A stretch of 64,000 nucleotides of DNA, from NCBI GenBank assembly GCA_964019165.1, contig OZ025287.1, forward strand, positions 7,852,344 through 7,916,343. Reading direction: 5' to 3'. The stretch is from Mastigias papua (taxonomy: Eukaryota; Cnidaria; Scyphozoa; Rhizostomeae; Mastigiidae). Shown here piece by piece: positions 1-14,106 of this stretch. Numbering within the stretch: the stretch's first letter is position 1; each line of letters begins with the position of its first letter. The translations under genes and the position numbers were made by a program. Below the pieces are notes generated by a model, which saw nothing but the letters and a program-made list of their open reading frames with translations, made no database searches and was not told where the DNA came from.

Positions 1-502
1 AGGGTCATACATATGTGACATCATCCCATAGGGACGTGGAGGGGGTATGACTGATGCTCATATTACTATGAGGGAAGAGAACATGTTTCCTCTTGTTGAT
101 GTTCACTCTATAACTATAACTTCTCCAGATTAGCTATTATCACTGATACACTATTTTGTAAGATTTTCTTTACTAGTGAGAATGAATGACCATCCTTAAC
201 AAGCACATTTTAATTTTAAGAGCATTGCCCAACAAGTACAGTTCCTCAATCATCAACAATAGATATTTGACTATGTTGCCATTAATTTGATTTCTCCTCA
301 CTGGGACATTTGATTTCTATATCCCTTAGGTATGATTTATTGATTAAAGCCTAGAATTCTGTTTGAAATTCCTTCAATTTAACATGTAGTTTTATATAAG
401 ATCTGTATGTACTCTAGACTTACGCTTGTGTCTTATTGTCCTTTCTGTTGACATTCTACATATGTTGGAGCTTGTAATTAATAACTTTTATTCTTCTTCC
501 AG
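1..502. other. No gene visible; intron or upstream DNA of MON1
   Basis: I see no coding exon, tRNA or repeat structure here. The first readable MON1 exon begins at 503 in the middle of a codon, just after a pyrimidine-rich run ending in an AG acceptor. This stretch is therefore best read as the 3' part of a MON1 intron. The exon with the start codon must lie upstream of the window. Confidence 0.55.
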
Positions 503-3500
503 GAAGCTTGATTCAACTCTTTTTGTAGCTGAATCATTTGAAGACCTTAGTACTGACTTGGCCTTGAAGAAGTTTGATGGAGAATATCTTGCTGATCCAG
601 AAAAAACTGAATCTGTGGCGAATGATACAGATTATGGTGACAATGGTAAACTCTTCATCATTCAAATATGTTTTTACTTTCCAGGTCTTGCGTAGTGTGA
701 TCATATTCTCACTGATGAATCCTAATGCTGTAATTTATTTAGGGAGCTACCTTTTCTGTCAAATTCCTCAGTCCTCAAATATAGAGAGCTTTGAAATAAT
801 TTTGCAAAGTGTCTTCCTTAAGTTACTCTTCTTTCCTCACTGCAATGCTAGAATCTCCTTTTCCCACCTTTTTGAGTCATCACTTTGCCTGATCTATTAT
901 CTTGCTAACTGAATTTAGTCCCCCTTTGGAAGGGTCAGTACCCCATCACAAAATTCCCAGTGCCACCTTGGGTGGATGCATGACATTAGCTATGATATTA
1001 TTCGGGTATGATATTTTTTCTATACTTCAAAATGTGGTATATTGAACTCAGTGCATTAGGTAAGGAAACATTTTCATTTGTCTCAAAAACTCTTCCAACC
1101 TCATATCCAGCAGTAGAAAATGGTAGCACCCTTAGCATTATCTCATGTAGTAGGGATTTTCCTATAAAGTGTGGTATTTTTTGTGATTTTGTATGACATG
1201 AATGACTAACATGCATAGGGATTTGTTCCATTTTGCACTGGGTGTTATGCAAGTACTGCACAGTGCAATTTTCATGGCAACTTGCTTGGCGATGTTAAAT
1301 GAAGGGATTGTGAAGCATTTTTGTTTGGGGTGTTACATGTAGCAACAATTTCTGCAACTTGCAACACCTTCTGCAACTTACAATGGCTGACACCACTTTT
1401 AGTGATGAAAATCTTAAACTATGCATGCACCTAGTGTACAATTGTGTAGCAAGTTGCAGGATTAATGTTACACAGTGGAATGGCTGTAAAAATGCTGGCA
1501 ATCATTGCAAAAAGTAGAACAGAACTCTACTTCAAGTAACCATTGTGAGAGCAAGAAAGCTATATTGCTTAGCTTAGAAATGACATTTTATACAGGACAA
1601 TCAGTCTTCAATTTGTATTGCAAGGGCATTGTGACACAAGTTGCATAAAATATTGCGTTGTGTAACACATAGCATTATTTGTTGAATTGTATGATAGCAT
1701 ACAAAGTTTTTGTTTTTCTGACCATCATTGGTTTTGTTTTTCTTGTTATTTTCATTCTTGTACTAGCAAAGAGAAGGATCCTTGCTTGTTGATAAATTAT
1801 GGTTAGAGGTTAGGTTTTTAGCCTAGAACTAAAGCAAATGGAAAATAAGAGAAGATATGAGGAAGAATAATAATTTTTGAGTTGTTATGCTCATCAGATG
1901 TAGTTTTTTATGTTTTGCAATTGCTTATTCTCAACTCAATGACATGCATGGCTTACACCTGACTAGGTACTTAGGCAGCATTCATGTTTCAGGCAAAAAG
2001 GTTCTGTTTTTGAAAAAGTCTTCCACATGTGAACTCCTGGTAGACAGATATTTTTGTATTTAAAAAGTGTTTGTGAGGTTAAGCTTAATTAACAGACTGT
2101 GCTCGAAATATGAAAGTTGCTCGTGGAAAGGTATAGGTTAATCCCATATATGATTCTGTACATTGGGGAGTGCCTGTTAGAGAGGAAACTTATCTTGAGC
2201 CACCAGCATGGTGAGGTAGGGTGACCAGTTCCTTTCCTCCCTGCCTTTAACTTCCCCAGTGTTGCCACTAGGCACCCTTTTGCTGTTGGGAGGACAGTGA
2301 ATGAGCATCCCAACTATGATCTGAGGGTTTAGCTCGAACCATCTATGTTTTGCTTAGCAGTCAAGCATTCTAACCAATTGGCCATTTGCTCATGTCCACT
2401 GGGCTTTACCTTTGACATGATAACAACTAATTGTTTCTTTCTATTCTCTTCAAAATTTATTGTTGTTGTTACTAGGAGGATCCTCATTTGGAGAAGTATT
2501 TGAAGCAGCAGTTGGTAGTCCCAGCAGAAGCCCATCAAAAAGCCAGGTGCACAGCCCTGCCAGAAGTCCTCTGAAGAGCAGATCAGATAGCACAATTAAT
2601 AGTGAAGAGGATGTTGATGGTTTGTATATGTCATTTTGAAAGCTCATTTGATATGTATGTGGAGAAATCAAGCACATTGCATGGCATTTCTGACCTCTGC
2701 AGCAATTTTAATGGGTCTCATTAAAACTTGAGAGGTGTTTGCTTTAACTAGAAATGTAGTGATAGGGGGGGGGGCATTGGAGGTATGTGCTCTCAGAATA
2801 TCAAAACTTCCCCTATAGTTGTCTAGGTGGAAAATGATGAGCAAAACCCCAGTTTTATACTATGGGACCCCCCTGGCCCTTACATACACACATACATACT
2901 TACCTGGAAGTTTCCTTAACAACCAAATTATTAATTTCATCAATACCAAGCTCATGGTATCCACTATGAGCTACAGGTAGGATCCTTTTTGTATACATTT
3001 ACTTTAGTGTCTACCATCCAACTGGATTTAGCAAACCTTCCTGGCCAATATTCTTTGGAACCTTGTGGACTAATCTTGCTTCCCTAATGTGCATCCTCTC
3101 TAACTTATTGAACACAGTTGAGGAGCATGACCCTTATACTGCAATGCAACACTTGCAATAATTTTTCTAAAAAAAAATGTTTCCAAAGCAGCTTTTAGTA
3201 GGAGCAGATGACTCATTAATTTAGTCTTCCCATTAAAGGGTTTACAAGCTCTTTTTATATGTTCATTCCATGGAAGTTTGCTGTCTATTCTAATTCCCAA
3301 GTAATCAGAGTATGATGTATATTAGATCATAGTTTGTCCCAATTTAATTGGCAATAGATGGCCAATGAAGCTTTTTGTGTTCAAAATAGGGACATTTGTC
3401 TTCTCTTTATGTATGGTCAGTTGATTGAGGTTACACCATGTCATACCTTCGACCTGGGGCCCATGTGAATATTCGGGGTCTGAGATTTTGCATCAATTCA

Positions 3501-6500
3501 TATTTGTAAACTATGAATTGCAGCTTAAGAAAAATTCAATATTTGAAGTCTGAGTATTGAAAATGAAGTTGTAAAAGAAAATATTTTTTAGAAAATATGT
3601 TATTTATTGTGTAAGGTATTAAGAAAGTTCAAATGGGGTTGAAGGTGTGAAGTAGGGAGTTATGACATGGACTCCCTGTATAGAAAAGTAGGGAGCACCC
3701 CCTTGGGTCCTTTTAATGGTAGTGCATGATTGATGATATATCAAACTTATGTGCTCTGAATGAATTTATAGCAAATCGGAGAATTTGGTATTCAAAGTTG
3801 TCCCCAATGATTATAAACTATGGTTGTGCGCTTATATAATGTCTGACAACTCTTTTTTTGAAATCTTCTATATGATTAGAATGTTTAATTATTTCACGAG
3901 GTTTTCAGTGCTCAATGACTTCGACGGCTTGTTTGTACCTATTTCGAATTTTTAAGGAAGCGGTTCTCGAAATTGGTTATACGCGATAGTGATAATGTAT
4001 TGCTTTTTTTGATTTTAGAAGTGCGAAAGCAGAGGGCCGAGACAGTCTCAGAAGTTACAAGAGATTCAGAATCAGAAGGTAATATGCAGAATCATCAACA
4101 GATAACATAAGTTTATCAGTTTGTCATAGGTCCTCGGCGCCCTGGGTAAAATTGGTATACTGGGTTTTCCTAATCAGCATTTGCAAAAAGATTAGGTGTA
4201 TGGCTGGACAAATTCAATTTGGCTTAACCAGTTATTTGGCTTTTCCATTGTAATGAAATTTGATGTTCACTAGCATAGTTGTTAGGTGGAGGTTGGTTGT
4301 AATACGCCAGTGATGATCGATTTTCACTAGTTGACCTTCCATAACCTTCGAATGGTTACGGTGTATAAAAATGAAGCTAGCATGCATACAGGGTGACATC
4401 AGATAGCAACAAAAAGTTTTCATGATGTTCGTTGCCACGTTCACTGTTCTATTGCTCTTTGGCCACGTTTTGGCTGTACTCCCTACCTCAGTTGGCTTTG
4501 AAATCAAAACTACTCATTCGCTAGATACTGTCAAAACGACATAAGAAACAATTTTGAAAGACCAAAGAGGTCAATGATATAAATCAACGTTCAGCACATA
4601 GGTTTCGACTTCGACTTCCGAATCCCGTTCTTTTATTATATCTTCCTTTTTCTTAGATATTGGATCCTTAAGTAACTCATACATTTCAATTAGGCTAGCT
4701 ATGTTTTTGACGTAGGGTACATTCTAAACTAGTTTACATTTACTGAGTGTATTTAACGTTGTTGAAATAAGTCAAAATAAAAGAAATTAGTGCCCAGAAA
4801 ATCTACCACCCTTAGTTTTAGGGGGTAGCTATTTAGTTACATGTGCACAGGCATTCGAACTTCAAAGACCAAACACTGAATTGAACTCACGTCGTCGCGA
4901 GTTTCAAAGCGCTTCGATATTTGTCTTCTGTGAAGGAGCTGCTATCTTTATGGACTGATCAACTAGTTTCATTATTTGCTTGATCTATCAACTCTTACTC
5001 TTTATACTTATGCCATTGACATGAAACATAAGTCAATGATAGAAAGATGGATATAGTATAAGATGTTGATGAACTTTTCGCACAACAGAATTTTAGTTCT
5101 TGTACTTATAGGCCCATCCAGATGCTCCAAAACTGCTATTATCGAGCGTCGAGAATTGCTTGTCGCACAGAGGAACCAACCTTTGCAATAACTTTGTCGG
5201 AAAAGATACTAATATCTATATCATCCTTCATCAACTCAAATCCTGAATGATTGAATTTTTCGTCTAACATTAGATTTAGGCACATCATTTTTTATTTTCT
5301 ATTATATTTCTTTTATTTGTATCCTTTTCTTTTTCTTGTGTTTTCATGGGGGGAGGGGTGTAAATCATTCCAATTGTGCTGTGCATGGGCTATACACCTG
5401 TAGCTACGATACCCATGTTTCTACGCTGAAAGTTTATGTATGCATGTATGTATCTATGTATGTATATTTGTTTGTATGTATGTTTTATACATATGTATTT
5501 GCTTTTCCTTACAGTACACATTGTCTTTCCTTATGACAAAGTGATTTGTAAACGTGTATTGCTCGACTGGTCAAAAAAGTTAAGAAAGTTCACTACGGTA
5601 TTTTCAGACCTATGAAAGTCGATTAGTTCATTTGTACATGAAATCCCGATTTTCACACAAGCCCGTTATCTTTGTGATTTGTGTATATTTCCTGTGCAGA
5701 TATGTGTATTCCATTGTTATGCTTGTATTGTTCATGTCTGTACAAGCTCAAGCATTCTCAAGCATGAAAGTTTTAGTACTGAAATTACGAAAAGCTGAGA
5801 AATCTCGGATAGTAGGCTAAAAGTTGTTTTTTAAATGAAAGAATTTAATCTGAGTCGAAGAAACATTTATCCTTGTTCCAAATTCGGAAAGTTTAAGTCT
5901 TTTCGTTCACGACTGAGAAATCTTTCCACGACATTCAAAGTGTATGTGTTTTTTGTAAGGATCCTATCATTGATGATCGTTATTTCATTTATCATTTCAT
6001 TTTCAGATGTTAGCGAGCCAGGATGGGCAATGCACAAAAAGCATGTTTTTGTTCTTAGTGAAGCAGGGAAGCCAATTTACACACGGTATTGTTTATTTAT
6101 GTTACCGTAAGGAATTAAGGACTGCTATGTTTTGTACTCTTGAGTCCCGAATAAACTCCTCCTGCTTATTTTTGAAAAATCCACCAGGACATCCTTATCC
6201 CAGATCCCCGGTTTGTTGTTTCTGTTTCTGTAAGTCGTTCGAGTATTAAGTAACGTGAGAAATCGTGCCTTTCATTTCATTTACAGTTGAAATGACTTGT
6301 GAAACTCATTTATAACTATCATAATTTGTGAAATTTTCCATTCACCCTGGTTATTCCAACCCCCCCCGTTTGTTGGGTTTTTTGGGAAATTTCTAACTCC
6401 CTCCCGTCTATTTGAGACTTAAGAGTAGCCTCGTGTAGCAAGATACATGCACTGTAATAGATCATTGATTGTATCAAAAGTTTTTGCTTGATCGTCCTGT

Positions 6501-9500
6501 CAGACGACCCAAGATTTCATCTAACATCAGAATGGGTGAAATGTTAGGCCATTTGACAGACATGTTGGACCACCCAGCATCGTTACTTTCAATGTTGGGT
6601 GACATTGGACAGAGTAAATAGATGTTGGCTAAGGGCACCCAACCATTTCCTTTTATGCGATGCTGGGTAAGTTGTTTAATGGTTTGGCCACTGATTTTGG
6701 TGTGCCTGCCAATGTTGAATGAATGTTGAATGAATGTTGAATGAATGTTGAATGAATGTTGAATGAATGTTGAATGAGATGTTGGGTGAAATGCTGGGTC
6801 GTTTGACCGCAGCTCTAGTTTATAACTGGGAAGGTATACCTATTAGAGAGGACATGTATCCAGGACCGTCGGCTTCATAAGATAGATTTAGCAGTTCCTT
6901 CTTCGCCGATTTTATCTCCATTGCGAACTAAAGTCTCGTCAGACAGCCTAACCAAGCTTATACTTCTACCTATATTGCTTTACTCTTATCAGTGAACTTT
7001 ATCTATAAAGTTATAAATCAGGCGAGTAGTCCCGTCTGCTGTGCGGACCGCCCGTGGTTAGCAACACGTTTAAGGCTATATTTTGGGCTCTCGCTTAAGC
7101 CGCGTTTACACTATGCGATTAATCTTAAAAGATTTATCGTAGCGTTTTTCACGATTTATCTTACAAGATTAATCTTACAAGTTTAGCTGTTTACACTGCA
7201 AAGACAAATGCCAGCATCACCGCCTCCAGGCAATGTTTGTCCCCCTTCCCCTTGTCGGAGATAGCATTAATTCTATACAGCCCCTCCTTTATGACATCTA
7301 AACTGTTTTACCCCCATCTTCCACACACACATAAATATATGCACCCAAACACAATCAAAACTACCCATTAAAACATTAAATCTGTCACAAACAAGATAAT
7401 ATAGTTAATAGGTAATTAATACCAATTACAGAGTACTCCTATCCCCTCTCTACCACGTCTAAAAAAGTCTACAGCTCATCGCACTCCCCCTCTCCCCTCT
7501 TCACCGACGTCATATATGTATGACCACTTAGCATATCAGCATTCTGATTGGTTGAATTCCCTACGATTAATCTTAGAAGTTGAACATGTTCAACTTTCAA
7601 GATTTGTCGTAGGAGCCGCTAAGATTAATCGCTGAAGGAAAAAATCGTACGATTTTTCTGTTTACATTATTCGATTTGTCGTATAAGACAAATCTTTCCA
7701 GATTAATCGCATAGTGTAAACGCGGCTTAAGTACCCGTCTTTGAGAAAAATAGTTATGATATTTGTATCATGTTGAGCGATGAAAACAAAAATTTCTCCA
7801 ACATTAAATGCAGAGTCCCAATTTCATCAGCTAGCATCGCTCTGTGAATCCTTATTCTGAACCTCAGAATTTTTACAGAATACACACCAGATATAGTTTT
7901 TCCAAACCTTATCTTAATCTCTAACAATTCCTTTACGAAGTCTTTTTCAAGCATCGAGTATGTAGCGACAAAACTCACTTTACTAAGAACTAAGGATTAG
8001 TTTATATAGAGAAAACTGACTATTAACGACTTACGTAAAACTATTAGGACTGCAAACAAATTAGTCTAAAAATCACTATGCTTTTCTTGGGTGTGAAGTG
8101 TGAGAACTGAATCACAATGCGCACAGCAAAAATTTTACATCTAAACGTAATGAGCTGCAATGATTAGCATGGGAAAAATAATGATGAATGAAAAGAAAGA
8201 AAAATTAGAGCGAAGCTATAGCGTAAAGGCGATAGAAATTATACTCGTATTGCAACTCACCTGCGGTCTTTAGTCCCCTTTCGTATTTGTTGGCCCCCCT
8301 TTCCTTAGTATTGCTCCAGCTCCCCTGGCTGATGACAGCATATCATGCAAAGTAGAATCAAAGACTCTCTATATCTAGTAACCTTCAATTGTTTCCGTTA
8401 GCTTGCTACTTTACAATTTCCATGCATATCACAGACGTAGTCTGCCGCTAAGTACTTTTTAGTTTATGGAATTATGTATATGAGTATTTATTTTATAAAA
8501 TTCTTTCCTTACAGTTGTATTATAAATAGTTGGTTTAATTAGTATTTAATTACTATTATACTCACAACCAACTTTAAATATTGTTATATGATGATGTATG
8601 ATGATGATAGTTACCATGTGAAAGGAAACTGTCAGCGCATTTGTTGGTAGATACAAGACTAGGAAGGACTTTCTTCGAATAATTTATTGTTTGTGGTAAC
8701 GACTGTTGTTGCAATAGTCATCAGTATAAGAAGTGAGTTTTGTCCATTTTTAGATATGGGAACGAAGATAAATTGGTGACTCTTATGGGTGTCCTCCAGG
8801 CACTGGTCTCATTTGTACAGGATAAAGATGATAATATAAGGTACTTTTCATATAAGTTTACTGTTAATTATGTGTAAACATTATGAAATGTTACCTGGAT
8901 TTATGATTCGCGATCATTTGTATTTCTGACAGTATACTGGGGTACTCAAAAATCTTCAACACCTGGAAGATCAAAAACAGTCAGGGAATTTTGTTCTTGT
9001 CAGGAGTCATTCAGCTAGGACGAACGCACCACATGGCGAAAACCTGTCCCCCCCTCTGCTTTTACGCACATTTACGCTTTTTTGTGAACCCTCCTTCTTG
9101 TGTACGTACTTCTACCCATCTGACCCCCCCTCCATCTCCAACGGGAAGTTTTTAGGTATCTTTTACCCAAACTATGCCATTCATTCATTACTGCCTGAGT
9201 GACGACCGCAAATGGTTTGTAGTTGAATGAAATTAAGACGGATCGCTTAATAATTTCGTTAACACCACTGGTAGTGTGCAGAAACACTTTCGTTGATAGA
9301 AAAGATAAAATCTTCTTGCAAATAATACCATTACAGAATACATGCACGAAGCTATTAATTTTTCATTTTGCGTACGTACTTGAATGTGTCAGCCCCCCCC
9401 CCTGTGTATTAAATGCACATTTTTGCTTGACCCCTCCTTCCCTTCCTGCGTGCCCACTAAACGAATAACCCTTCAAGAAATTGTTTCACATTCACGTACT

Positions 9501-12500
9501 AATGAAGGGCAGTGTTTGATCGACTATTTCGATATGGGTAGACAGGTCGTTAACTATGAGAACAGAAATAAATCAAGGGAAGAGTGAGAGAAAGAGAGAG
9601 AGAGGAAAAGGAAAGGAAAAAATAACACGAATAAATCACTGTCTTGCTTCTGGCATTGTCTTGCTTGAGTTTGTTGTTCGTTTTCAGTGGTTTTTGTCGT
9701 CCTCCCTTTGACAACTAGATTTTGGTTTACGCCTCGAGAGATACATTGTCTTTGAAGGTGAAATTCTCTCTCATGGTAATACGGTCTTCCTCCTTGACAA
9801 TAAGACGGCAAAAGAATTCTCCCTTGACAATAAGACGACAAGTGAATTCTCCCTTGACAATAAGACGACAAGTGAATTCTCCCTTGACAATAAGACGACA
9901 AGTGAATTTTTTGAAGATCATAGGTATCTGTCCAATATCCATGTTCAATTTGTATAACTATAAGCTAACGAATGCCGCAGCTACCTAATTCTGCAAGTTG
10001 TTTTGTTTCTCAACCTTTCATTCGTTTTTGTTGTTCAGAGTTGTTTGTGCTGGTGAACATAAGTTTGTATTCCTGGTCCGTGGCCCTCTGATCCTCGTTG
10101 CAGTCTGTTATGATAAAGATTCCACCAGCCAGGTTGGTTTATTATTGCATTTCCTTTCATTATCAGTTTTTGAAATTATACGCACTTTTTTAAAAGAATA
10201 CGTTTTTTCGCTGAGCCTCAATATTCTTAAAATCGTGTGAATTTGAGCTTAAGAATATTCTTAAATTATTCTTGAATTTTAACGTCAATTTCAAAGGTAT
10301 TTAACATAATGGTCCAAGACCGACCTGGGTTTCATTAACCGTTTGTGAATGAATCTCCTTTAGTGATAGCGTTTTCTTACACCTATTCCGATCCCATATA
10401 AGCTATGTTGGTTTTGCTTTTGTGAATACATTATGTCTGGCAGATGACTGGGCAGTACCATTGAAGATATGTTGATAAACGGGAAATGTTGATACCTTGC
10501 ATAACAAATTTTTTCATCTTATTCTATCCCATTTCATGAAAATTCTCCGGATTCAAGGTGAACTGCCAATTACAGCCATTTCCAACACACAAAAACGAAA
10601 CACATTTTCAAACTCTAGGCCTTGGTATCACAATTCTTGTTCTTTCCATGCTGCTTGTCGTGAAAAATGGTGAAATCTTGCAGAAATTTATTTACCTTTA
10701 AGGTTGATTTATATTCATAGTATTTCATGGCATTTCATTGTAGCTCATCGGATTGGAGATCAACTGCCACTTAAGATCATTTCGTACACATGGAAAATGC
10801 GAGATTCTTGTTCTTTCCACATTGCTTTAGTTTCAGTTTTTTAAGTGTAGATGTCACACAATCTAGCATGGATATTGTACTCTCAAGAAAATGTTCTTGT
10901 TTTGCGAAATGTTCTGTGTTCAGTTACTAGTCATGAATTTGTTCTTTTTTCCAGCTACTGGTCCAACTCACTTATGTCTACCATCAGATTCTCAGCATTT
11001 TGACATTCAGCCAGCTGTCAAAAATCTTTGAAAAACGAGGGAATTATGACTTACGAAAGCTTTTGTCAGGTTTGTCGTGCCAAGTTCGCTCTGCTTTCTA
11101 GCAATATGCTCTTCTTGCATGACTGGAACTGGGTGTTATTGAGCTAACCTCTCTTTGTAGCTAGCCTCTCCTTGTAGCTAGCCTCTCCTTGTAGCTAGCC
11201 TCTCCTTGTAGCTAGCCTCTCCTTGTAGCTAGCCTCTCTTTGCACCCGGAGTTTAGTGACTCTTTAGTTAGCTGGCATTAGGAACTTATGGTTTGAGAGT
11301 TATGTAATTTGCCTACTCTGCACTCAACACTATTTAGATCGATCATGGAATATTGAACTTTAACCCATATCCAGTTGCATCGTGGCCGGGGGGGGGGGTG
11401 GCGTCTGTCAGCTTTATTGAATTTGTGTGAAAGTGTCCAACATGGTATATTTTTACTCAAATGTGAATCAAAACGATTTGACGGAAAGTTTTTCTACTTG
11501 GATTCACCTGGATTTAGAAACCCATAACGCCTCTGATCTTTTTTATGTGCCAAGGGAGAAAATTTTCATTTATTATTGATATTTGTATTTATTTAGCTTT
11601 TTTGTTTTTAGTTAAACTCTTTAACTCCAGTAGCCCATGCAGTCAAGAAGCTCTGCTTATATAGTACTTTTTGGAACAAAACCTTGCAAGCAGTTTTAAG
11701 CATAATGAGAACTAAGCGGTATACAAGTAACAGAATAAGGTTATGTTGGACGATTTCGGTTTTGATGGTAATGAATTATTTGAGATTTCTTTCATGGAAA
11801 ATTTTTGATGGATATTGTTACGTTCTTTCAGATGCATGTAGTTTTGTAAATTGACCTTTCGATTTGGTAAATTTTTCAGCAATATTTATACAGTACCCAA
11901 TGTTGTAGAAATGTGTTCTGTAGCAAATAAACCAGCGAGGTCTATAAAAGTAATATAAATACCGTTATTGAAGTATAATATTTTCGTAAATGTTATGATG
12001 AGTATCATAAAGCCAAAACGATTGCGGGGTGTGATTGTTAATCCTTGTTTGTTTATTGTTTATTGACTGATTTTATCGAATTCACAGTAAGGATTTAGGC
12101 CTGGTTATGATGGGTAAGAATCAGTGGCGATTTTTAGAGCAATTTTGATGCAAGTATACCGCGTAGTCGATTTTATTTGGCAAACAGACAAATCTTGTGG
12201 ACAAATCCAAGTGTGTACTTGGAACACCGTTTGACCTGGGTCACATATGCTATCTGGATCTCGAATCTTTAGGCTGTTTAAAATCATCCTTCTCAGGTCG
12301 TGAAATCATTTTGCCCGCAGTTCAGATAGAGTTGTTTTACTGTGATCTCGATAACATGGGCCAAAAACTTTCTGGACTTTGTTTTTTGATAATTAATTAT
12401 TAAGAGAAAAAGTTGCGATTTTTTTCTTGTTATCGATTAAATTTTTTCCCCATACTAGGTACTGAGAAGTTTATCGATAATTTGATTAATTTGATGAGTA

Positions 12501-14054
12501 AAGATCCAAGTTTCCTTTTCGGTGCGGTAAGTATTGAATTGAACGACCTACAAAGCTAATTTGTATATTCATTTTGAAAAGACATAGAACTATTTAACTG
12601 CTGGATCGAAGAGAGATTGTAAAATAGGTCAAGTCTCAGTGGCTAAGATTTGACAAATGAGTTTTGCGTGTTTCCTTCTCTACTACAATCTCAATATCTT
12701 CGCAGGAATATTTGATTCTTCTCAAAAAATCGAAAAGTAGATATAGGAGGCTACATATCTCTTTTATGAGAAAAGTTTTTCCCCCAGTACTGAAACTGTT
12801 AGAGTTTCTTAGCAAGAATATTCGAATGTGTTAACATTTCTGTGTTACACAGACGGACATGTACTACACAAAATTAACACTGAAATGCTTATGATATTAC
12901 GGGAAATCTATGCAAGTTAACCAAAAGAGATGATGGGCTTGGATGAAACTGAATTTCAAATGTATATGCACTTATTAACTTTCTTAGGTCTCCAAAAATC
13001 CATCGCTGAACTTTCTTAACTTTTTGAGCAGTCGAGTAGTATTTTCTTATAAACCTCCTTCCTAGCCTCACGAATCCTTCTTATTAACCTCCTTCCTAGC
13101 CTCACGAATCCTTCTTATTAACCTCCTTCCTAGCCTCACGAATCCTTCTTATTAACCTCCTTCCTAGCCTCACGAATCCTTCTTATTAACCTCCTTCCTA
13201 GCCTCACGAATCCTTCTTATTAACCTCCTTCCTAGCCTCACGAATCCTTCTTATTAACCTCCTTCCTAGCCTCACGAATCCTTCTTATTAACCTCCTTCC
13301 TAGCCTCACGAATCCTTTGTTATACTTTACTTGTCTCCTCAAATGTTAACTTTTGTAGAGCAGTAGGAAGGCAGTCATAAGCTGCAACTTAGACGGTCTT
13401 TAACCAAATACTAGGGAAGAAGCAAGGAAGATTCGTATCTTTACTATTAATTAAGGCGTTGTGTATTTTGTTGATGTTCAGGTCCGTTGTTTACCATTGT
13501 CAAGTACAGTTAGAGATATTATTGGACAGACGTTGCAACAAGCTAGAGCAAAGGTGCTTATCATTTAGATAGTTTTCTTATTTGTTATCTATTACTTTGT
13601 TTTTTATTACATTCATTGTTATTAGTATTACTGTTGTTAGTTTGCTATTATCATTAATACCGATACGAATAGTAGGAATTGTTTTTCAAAGAGTTTCATA
13701 GAACGAAATTAATTAGCAAGACCTTAAATGTATTTAAAACCAGAAATTGATGTTTATAGTTATTTGTGCAAATTGTGCAAATTTTACTGTGTAGTTTTTA
13801 TGTTAAGCTTGAAGGTTTGCTAATAGTGTTTTCATATTAAGGATGTTTCAAAAGGTTTATTTATTATGAATATGAAAATGAAGGATAAATGGAATTGCAT
13901 AGTTCTACGTGGCAAAGACATGTGGAAATGCTTGCTGAACACAGACGCAGAGACACAGAGAGACAGAGACACACGCAGTCACACCCACAAACACACCCAC
14001 AAACACACACTCATGCACACATACACGCGCGCACACACACCACGCACGCACACA

Positions 14055-14106
<52 letters not shown>

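Noticed and set aside
9040..9450. Pair of C-rich segments sharing 'cgtacgtactt' and 'gcacatttttgctt'-like words
   Set aside because: The shared words occur in different order in the two places and no ends could be set. Possibly a diverged repeat, but not supportable.
9554..9988. Repeat-protein-like ORFs ([20 protein letters not shown])
   Set aside because: 30-bp minisatellite read in three frames, inside a MON1 intron.
13054..13318. CRISPR array
   Set aside because: Eight direct repeats but no spacers, in animal DNA. It is a minisatellite.
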